Part shown: one piece after another, positions 59,380 through 64,000 of the stretch
Numbering within the stretch: the first letter of the stretch is position 1
Layout: each line of letters starts with the position of its first letter
Assembly (NCBI GenBank): GCA_022824805.1
Contig: JAJDZE010000021.1
Location: 1 to 64,000 of the forward strand
Length of the DNA: 64,000 bases
Source: Acidimicrobiia bacterium
GTDB taxonomy: Bacteria; Actinomycetota; Acidimicrobiia; Acidimicrobiales; Poriferisodalaceae
Direction of reading: 5' to 3'
Notes under the pieces: generated by a model
The model's database searches: none
What the model was told of the DNA's origin: nothing
What the model saw: only the letters and a program-made list of their open reading frames with translations
Translations under genes and position numbers: made by a program

Positions 59380-60471
59380 ATGAAAGCTGCAGTGCTCAAC
59401 GAGATTCCGGGCGAACTCGACATCGAGGACATTTCTGTTGATGCGCCCGCTCCAGACGAGGTCCTGTTGCGGGTGGTGCACGCGGGTCTGTGCCACAGCG
59501 ATCTGCACTTCATGGATGCCCACTGGCCGTACCAGCTCCCCGCTGTCATGGGTCACGAGAGTGCCGGTGTGGTTCAAGCCGTCGGCGAGAACGTCGCATA
59601 CGTGAAGCCCGGCGACCATGTCATCTCCTGCCTGTCGGTCTTCTGCGGCCACTGCGAGCGTTGCCTCACCGGCCGCCCGAACATCTGCGCCAATCCTGCG
59701 GCGGTTGCTCGGCCCTCCGGTGTCGCACCACGCCTGTCCAAGCCCGATGGCACCGAGGTGGGCCAGTTCGCCCGTCTCGGCGGGTTCGCCGAGGAGATGC
59801 TGATCCACCAGAACGCTGTCGTGAAGATCCGCGACGACATGCCGCTCGACCGTGCGGCGCTCATCGGCTGCGGCGTCACCACGGGGTTGGGTGCCGTGTT
59901 CAAGACGGCCCGCATCGAACCCGGTGCGACCGTGGCCGTGTACGGCGCGGGCGGCATCGGCCTGTCGGCAGTGCAGGGTGCCCGCATCGCTGGCGCCGGC
60001 CGGGTCATTTCTGTGGACGTCGAAGACTCCAAGCTGGAAACGGCTCGCCAGGTGGGCGCTACCGACACGGTCAACGCTTCGGAGGGCGACCCGGTCGAGG
60101 CGATCAAGGAGCTCACGAGCGGTGGCGTCGATTACGCCTTTGAGTGCATCGGGCTGAAGCAGACCTGCGAGCAGGCGTGGTCGTCGTCGCGGCCCGGCGG
60201 CACCACCGTCATCGTGGGCATGATGCCATTCGGCGAGAAGATCGAGATCACGGGCTATGAGGTGTTCATGCTCGAGAAGCGGCTGCAGGGCTCGATGATG
60301 GGCTCGAACGCCTTCCGGGTGGACATGCCGCGCTACGTCGACATGTATCTCGACGGCCGCCTGATGCTCGACGAGATGATCTCGGCCCACATGCCGCTCG
60401 AGGACATCAACGTCGGCTACGAGCAGATGCGTCAGCGCGTCGGCACCCGCACCGTCATCGATTTCGACTAG
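59380..60471 (+). CDS. Zinc-dependent alcohol dehydrogenase (class III-like)
   Basis: A 363-residue MDR alcohol dehydrogenase with catalytic zinc motif 'GLCHSDLHFMD' (Cys38) and 'MGHESAGVVQAVGENV', and a full structural zinc lobe 'CGHCERCLTGRPNIC'. The nucleotide loop is 'VYGAGGIGLSAVQGARIAGAG', then 'VISVDVEDSK', indicating NAD as cofactor. It resembles the actinobacterial zinc alcohol dehydrogenases, for which primary alcohols or aldehydes are substrates. An AGAGGGGAAG ribosome site precedes the ATG. The SDR gene follows 59 bases later on the same strand. Confidence 0.9.
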   Translation: MKAAVLNEIPGELDIEDISVDAPAPDEVLLRVVHAGLCHSDLHFMDAHWPYQLPAVMGHESAGVVQAVGENVAYVKPGDHVISCLSVFCGHCERCLTGRPNICANPAAVARPSGVAPRLSKPDGTEVGQFARLGGFAEEMLIHQNAVVKIRDDMPLDRAALIGCGVTTGLGAVFKTARIEPGATVAVYGAGGIGLSAVQGARIAGAGRVISVDVEDSKLETARQVGATDTVNASEGDPVEAIKELTSGGVDYAFECIGLKQTCEQAWSSSRPGGTTVIVGMMPFGEKIEITGYEVFMLEKRLQGSMMGSNAFRVDMPRYVDMYLDGRLMLDEMISAHMPLEDINVGYEQMRQRVGTRTVIDFD

Positions 60472-60530
60472 CTGGTCCACCCCGGAGGGGGTCGGGCCGC
60501 ATCACACCAACAACCAGCAAGAGAGGGGCC

Positions 60531-61355
60531 ATGGAGGTCGAAGGCAGAGTTGCCGTGGTGACGGGCGCGGCGAGCGGCATGGGCCGCGCTATGGCCGATA
60601 CGTTCGCGACGGCAGGCATGAAAGTGGTGCTGGCCGACATCGAGGAAGCGCCGCTGAACGATGCCGCTGCCGAGGTGTGCGCGACCGGGGCGGAAGCCAT
60701 CGCGGTGCGCACCGACGTATCGCAGCTGGCGCAGATCGAGGCGCTCGCCGAAGCTGCGGTGGAGCAGTTCGGCGCCGTGCACGTGCTGTGCAACAACGCG
60801 GGCGTCGGCATCCCCGGGCCGGTGGGGGACATGTCGCTCGAAGACTGGCGCTGGACGCTCGACATCAACCTGTGGGGGCCGATCTACGGCTGCCACGTGT
60901 TCCTGCCGATCATCGAGGCGGCAGGCGAGGGCCACATCAACTCGACTGCATCGGTGGCCGGGCTGTACGGCGGAGCTTCGCTCGGCGCGTACAACGTGTC
61001 CAAGCACGGTGTCGTGGCGCTGATGGCCACGCTGGAGCGAGATCTGCGGCTGCGGAACTCGAACGTGCATGCCTCGGTGCTCTGCCCGGGGCCGATCAAC
61101 ACCAACATCGTCTACAGCCAGCGCAATCGTGCCCCCGAAGATGCCGCCCACCACGTCCGCACCGATCAGGGCGACAAGTTCTGGGACATGCTCAAGGGCT
61201 ACCTGGCCGAGGGCATGGACCCCGCCGACGTGGGGCCGATGGTGCTCGACGCCGTGCGCACCGACCGATTCTGGGTGCTGACCCACCCCGAGATGGGCAA
61301 GATCGCCCGCTACCAGGCCGACGCCATGCTCGAAGACGGTCATCTCACGCGCTGA
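60531..61355 (+). CDS. Short-chain dehydrogenase/reductase
   Basis: A 274-residue classical SDR. Cofactor motif 'VVTGAASGMGRAMAD', 'NNAGVGIPGP', catalytic Ser in 'INSTASVAGL', and Tyr/Lys in 'YNVSKHG' are all in place. The Asp in 'VVLADIEE' after beta2 points to NAD(H). It probably oxidises a hydroxy compound made by, or feeding, the preceding alcohol dehydrogenase. AGAGAGGGG precedes the ATG. Confidence 0.9.
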   Translation: MEVEGRVAVVTGAASGMGRAMADTFATAGMKVVLADIEEAPLNDAAAEVCATGAEAIAVRTDVSQLAQIEALAEAAVEQFGAVHVLCNNAGVGIPGPVGDMSLEDWRWTLDINLWGPIYGCHVFLPIIEAAGEGHINSTASVAGLYGGASLGAYNVSKHGVVALMATLERDLRLRNSNVHASVLCPGPINTNIVYSQRNRAPEDAAHHVRTDQGDKFWDMLKGYLAEGMDPADVGPMVLDAVRTDRFWVLTHPEMGKIARYQADAMLEDGHLTR

Positions 61356-61561
61356 ACCGAGGCGCTGCGTGTCGGCCAGTCGACGCGGCTGCCCAAGGTT
61401 CGGCGCGGAGCTGCCTCGACGGCGCAACAGCACGTTCGGCCTGCTCGCACGGCGACGCTGAGGCAAACCGTTCGGGAAGGCGTTTACTGAGCCCGTGACT
61501 CCGACCGCGCCGCCGAGAGCGAAACGTTCGCCCGAAGCGCTGCCCTGTCGGTCCTGAGCAC
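61356..61561. other. Intergenic region without gene
   Basis: This 205-base gap separates the SDR from the next MFS gene. It holds the short inverted repeat GCGAA...TTCGC in GCGAAACGTTCGC near 61518-61530 and an AAACCGTTCGGG element earlier, which could be part of a promoter or operator. No RNA gene or open frame with coding bias is visible. Confidence 0.3.
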
Positions 61562-63133
61562 GTGAAGCCCGCAGGACGAAGCGTGCGCGCGCAGGCACGG
61601 CTGGCTGCAAGGCGGCCGTCGGTCTTCGCCGTCGTACCGCAGATTCTCGATGCAGCCGGTCGGCCGCTCGCTCCAGCGGTGGCACCCCCCGCCCCGAGCA
61701 CGGCCCCGTCGGGCGCTGCGCCCGCCGACCGCGCCGCCCCGCCCGCCGACGCGCCCCCGTCAGACAGCTACCGGTGGCGGCTGCTCGGCGTGATCGGGCT
61801 GGCAGTGCTCGGGTTCGGTTCGCTGATGACCTTGGTGGGGGTTTCGCTGACGCCGATCGCCGAAGACCTGGGAACCTCACTGCCCACGGCCGGCTGGGTC
61901 ATCACCGGCCTCATGCTGGCCATGGCTGTCTCCACACCGGCCGGCGGCAAGCTGGCCGACCGGTTCGGGCACCGCCGCATCTTCCTCATCGGCATTATCG
62001 GGATGACCGCGACGATGATCGCCAACTACTGGGTGCCCGACATCGGCACCTTCATCGCCGTAAGAGTGGTGTTCGGGCTGTGCGGCGGGCTGCTGATGCC
62101 CTCGGGCATGGCGCTGCTCATGCACGCGTTCGGTCCGGCCGAGCGGGCGCGGGCTGTCGGGTGGTTCCAGTTCGCTATGACCGGTGCGCCGACGATCGGC
62201 GTGGTCGTCGGCGGGCCGCTGCTGAACGTGTTCGGCTGGCGCGGCATCTTCTTGCTGTTCGGCGTGATCAGCCTCGTGTCGTTGATCTTCGCCGCCGTCG
62301 TCGTCAAGCCGATTCCCCGGGGCGCTCGGGTGCCGATCGACGTGCTGGGGGCACTGCTGCTGGCCGGCGGCACGCTGCTGGTGCTGTGGGCCATCACGCG
62401 GCTGCCGATGCTCCTGCGGGCAGGCGATGGGCTGCTGTCAGACCAGACGCTCATGCTGATGCTCGGCGGGGCGGTGGTCTGCTTCGTGCTGTTCGTGCTG
62501 TGGGAACGCCGAGCACCCGCCCCCTTCTTGGACCTGCGCCTGTTCCGCCGAGCCAGCTTCACCCTGCCGCTGCTGTCGGCGCCGGCCAACCAGTTCGCGT
62601 ACATGGGCGGCTTCATGGTGGTGCCCTGGGTTCTGCAGGAGCGGTACGGCTTCTCGGTGGGCATCGCTGCGATGCTCATGGTTCCCCGGCCCGGCGCGTT
62701 TGCCGTGGCTTCGCCGATGGGCGGCACGCTGGTGACCAAGATCGGTGCCCGGATCCCGATGTTCTTCGGCACCTCCGCGATGATCGGCTCGATGATCGCC
62801 TTTGCTCTGGGCGCCAAGCCAGTGGGCTGGGGCCTCGCGGCGATCATGGTGGGGCTGGTGCTGTCGGGGGTCTCCGCAGGCGTCGGCTCACCCGCTTACC
62901 AGGTGCTGGTGGCCAACTCGGTCGAAGACAAAGACCTCGGCATGGCCAATGGCATGAACCAGACGGTCATGTGGATGGGCATCATCCTGGGGATCCAGTC
63001 GATGCTGGCCTTCACCGGCGAGGATCCCTCGCTGGGACGGCTGCGAGCCACGTTCCTGTTCGGCGCCGCAGTGGCGGCGATCGGCTTCGTGGCGCCCCTG
63101 TTCGCCACCCGCCGATCCACCCGCTTGACCTAG
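61562..63133 (+). CDS. MFS drug-resistance-type transporter (14-segment)
   Basis: A 523-residue transporter of the DHA2 (EmrB/QacA) type with about 14 membrane segments. 'GWVITGLMLAMAVSTPAGGKLADRFGHRR' (part) is the segment 2-3 motif, and 'GLCGGLLMPSGMALL' is motif C, typical of exporters. Residues 25-75 form an Ala/Pro-rich cytoplasmic N-terminal tail, unusual for the family. Start is GTG at 61562; a later start after the tail is possible. Likely exports hydrophobic compounds; substrate unknown. Confidence 0.84.
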   Translation: MKPAGRSVRAQARLAARRPSVFAVVPQILDAAGRPLAPAVAPPAPSTAPSGAAPADRAAPPADAPPSDSYRWRLLGVIGLAVLGFGSLMTLVGVSLTPIAEDLGTSLPTAGWVITGLMLAMAVSTPAGGKLADRFGHRRIFLIGIIGMTATMIANYWVPDIGTFIAVRVVFGLCGGLLMPSGMALLMHAFGPAERARAVGWFQFAMTGAPTIGVVVGGPLLNVFGWRGIFLLFGVISLVSLIFAAVVVKPIPRGARVPIDVLGALLLAGGTLLVLWAITRLPMLLRAGDGLLSDQTLMLMLGGAVVCFVLFVLWERRAPAPFLDLRLFRRASFTLPLLSAPANQFAYMGGFMVVPWVLQERYGFSVGIAAMLMVPRPGAFAVASPMGGTLVTKIGARIPMFFGTSAMIGSMIAFALGAKPVGWGLAAIMVGLVLSGVSAGVGSPAYQVLVANSVEDKDLGMANGMNQTVMWMGIILGIQSMLAFTGEDPSLGRLRATFLFGAAVAAIGFVAPLFATRRSTRLT

Positions 63134-63149
63134 CAGTCGCTGTCCGGCG

Positions 63150-64000
63150 CTAGAGCGCGGCGAGGAAGTCGAGCAGTTCGGCGTTGAGTTCGTCGGCGGC
63201 TTCTTGTTGGACCCAGTGGCCGATGCCGTCGAGAATTACCGACTTGTGCAGGTTGGGCATGGTTTCGCCGAACTTGGCGATGGAGCCGGCGCCCCACACG
63301 GTCGGGCCGTCGACCTCGCCGCCGACGAACAGGCTCGGCTGGATGATGGCTGCTCCGTCGAAGGCGGCCATGTCCTCCCAGTCGCGGTCCACGTTGCGGT
63401 AGCGGTTCAGCCCGCCCGACATGCCGGTGCGGGTGAACTCCGAGGTGTAGTAGGCAAAGTCGGCTTCTGACATCCAGTGAGGCCAGGAGCCTTTCTCGGG
63501 CCAGATGAAATTGTCGGACAGCTTGCCACCGGGGGCGACGCCGAAGCCGCCGCCTGATGAGTCGCCCGATGCCTGCCGGGCCCGCACGCCGTCTCCCGAG
63601 GCGGCGTAGTACATGCCCAGCAGCCAGTGGGCAAGGTCGACCTCCATCTCAGCCTCGGCACGGCCCGGCTCCTGGAAGTACTCGATGTAGAACTCCTTGT
63701 CGCCGCCCATCATGCGGAAGGCGGCGCTGGGCTTGAAGTCGCTGCGGGCGTTGTAGGGCACGCTCACCAGTCCGAGCGCGGCGAAGATGTCGGGCCGCAG
63801 CAAGGCCGAGCTCCAAGCGATGGGTGCACCCCAGTCGTGGCCCACGATCACGGCCGAGTCCTCGCCGAGCGCCCGCACGACGCCCACGTTGTCGGCGACG
63901 TGGCGCACCATGCGGTAGTCGTCGACCGCGGCGGGCGCCGAGGAGCGGCCGTAGCCGCGCACGTCGATCGCCACCGCCCGATACCCAGCCGCAGCCACCG
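63150..64000 (-). CDS. Alpha/beta hydrolase, epoxide-hydrolase-like (N-terminus beyond window)
   Basis: At least 282 residues of an epoxide-hydrolase-family alpha/beta hydrolase whose start lies past the right edge. 'DVRGYGRSSAP' precedes the nucleophile elbow 'VIVGHDWGAPIAW', with Asp as nucleophile as in epoxide hydrolases and haloalkane dehalogenases. A cap domain with two Tyr/Trp-rich helices follows ('FYIEYFQEP'), and the catalytic His is in 'DGIGHWVQQEAADELN'. Substrate cannot be predicted. It is convergent with the MFS gene, 16 bases between stops. Confidence 0.86.
   Translation of the reverse strand, partial: VAAAGYRAVAIDVRGYGRSSAPAAVDDYRMVRHVADNVGVVRALGEDSAVIVGHDWGAPIAWSSALLRPDIFAALGLVSVPYNARSDFKPSAAFRMMGGDKEFYIEYFQEPGRAEAEMEVDLAHWLLGMYYAASGDGVRARQASGDSSGGGFGVAPGGKLSDNFIWPEKGSWPHWMSEADFAYYTSEFTRTGMSGGLNRYRNVDRDWEDMAAFDGAAIIQPSLFVGGEVDGPTVWGAGSIAKFGETMPNLHKSVILDGIGHWVQQEAADELNAELLDFLAAL

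Overview
The window is about 64 kb of gene-dense, high-GC DNA with strong G/C third-position bias. There are no tRNA, rRNA or CRISPR features that I can see and no gap longer than about 240 bases without a gene. Gene content (one-chain biotin carboxylase/BCCP/carboxyltransferase fusion, form I Mo-Cu carbon monoxide dehydrogenase, non-pyrrolysine MttB, FAD/GcvT demethylating dehydrogenases, phytanoyl-CoA dioxygenase, many class III transaminases) suggests an uncultured actinobacterium, most like a marine or host-associated Acidimicrobiia member. That placement is inference from content and codon bias, not from a marker gene. Seventeen G bases at position 1 look like a contig-end artefact.

Layout. 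1-1190: accessory segment with a partial phage-type cysteine protein and a two-gene overlapping cassette of unknown function. 1350-7800: amino-acid and amide turnover (D-aminoacylase-type amidohydrolase, SnoaL-like protein, a class III and a class V transaminase, TauE/SafE permease, nitroreductase). 7931-11404: a giant acyl-CoA carboxylase in one chain. 11450-15180: MFS transporter, secreted depolymerase-like lipoprotein, zinc alcohol dehydrogenase. 15190-29513: methylated-amine/glycine-derivative catabolism (class III transaminase, FMN hydroxy-acid dehydrogenase, two FAD/GcvT dehydrogenases, an MttB-family methyltransferase) interrupted by three AAA+/DUF4143 ATPases, each with its own short AT-rich repeat in front. 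29665-45000: mixed metabolism (ArsC-like phosphatase, shikimate-kinase-like protein, RCC1-like repeat protein, CoA transferase, sucrase/ferredoxin-like protein, glutamate-synthase-like protein, phytanoyl-CoA dioxygenase, TPP enzyme, acyl-CoA dehydrogenase-like flavoprotein, Ldh2-type dehydrogenase, a retropepsin-like pair, isopropylmalate-dehydrogenase-like enzyme).

45189-55444 is the best-integrated system: coxM-coxS-coxL (active-site loop AYRCSFR, the form I carbon monoxide dehydrogenase signature), an XdhC/CoxF-type protein fused to a metal-binding YHS domain, coxG, then a run of five small single-membrane-segment proteins. They meet, tail to tail, a minus-strand operon with the maturation factors coxD (MoxR ATPase) and coxE (VWA) plus three small unknowns. 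I read this as an aerobic CO-oxidation locus with an unusual membrane-protein tail that may anchor or couple the enzyme to the respiratory chain.

55587-64000: molybdopterin oxidoreductase, two MFS transporters, zinc alcohol dehydrogenase, SDR dehydrogenase, and an epoxide-hydrolase-like alpha/beta hydrolase cut by the window end.
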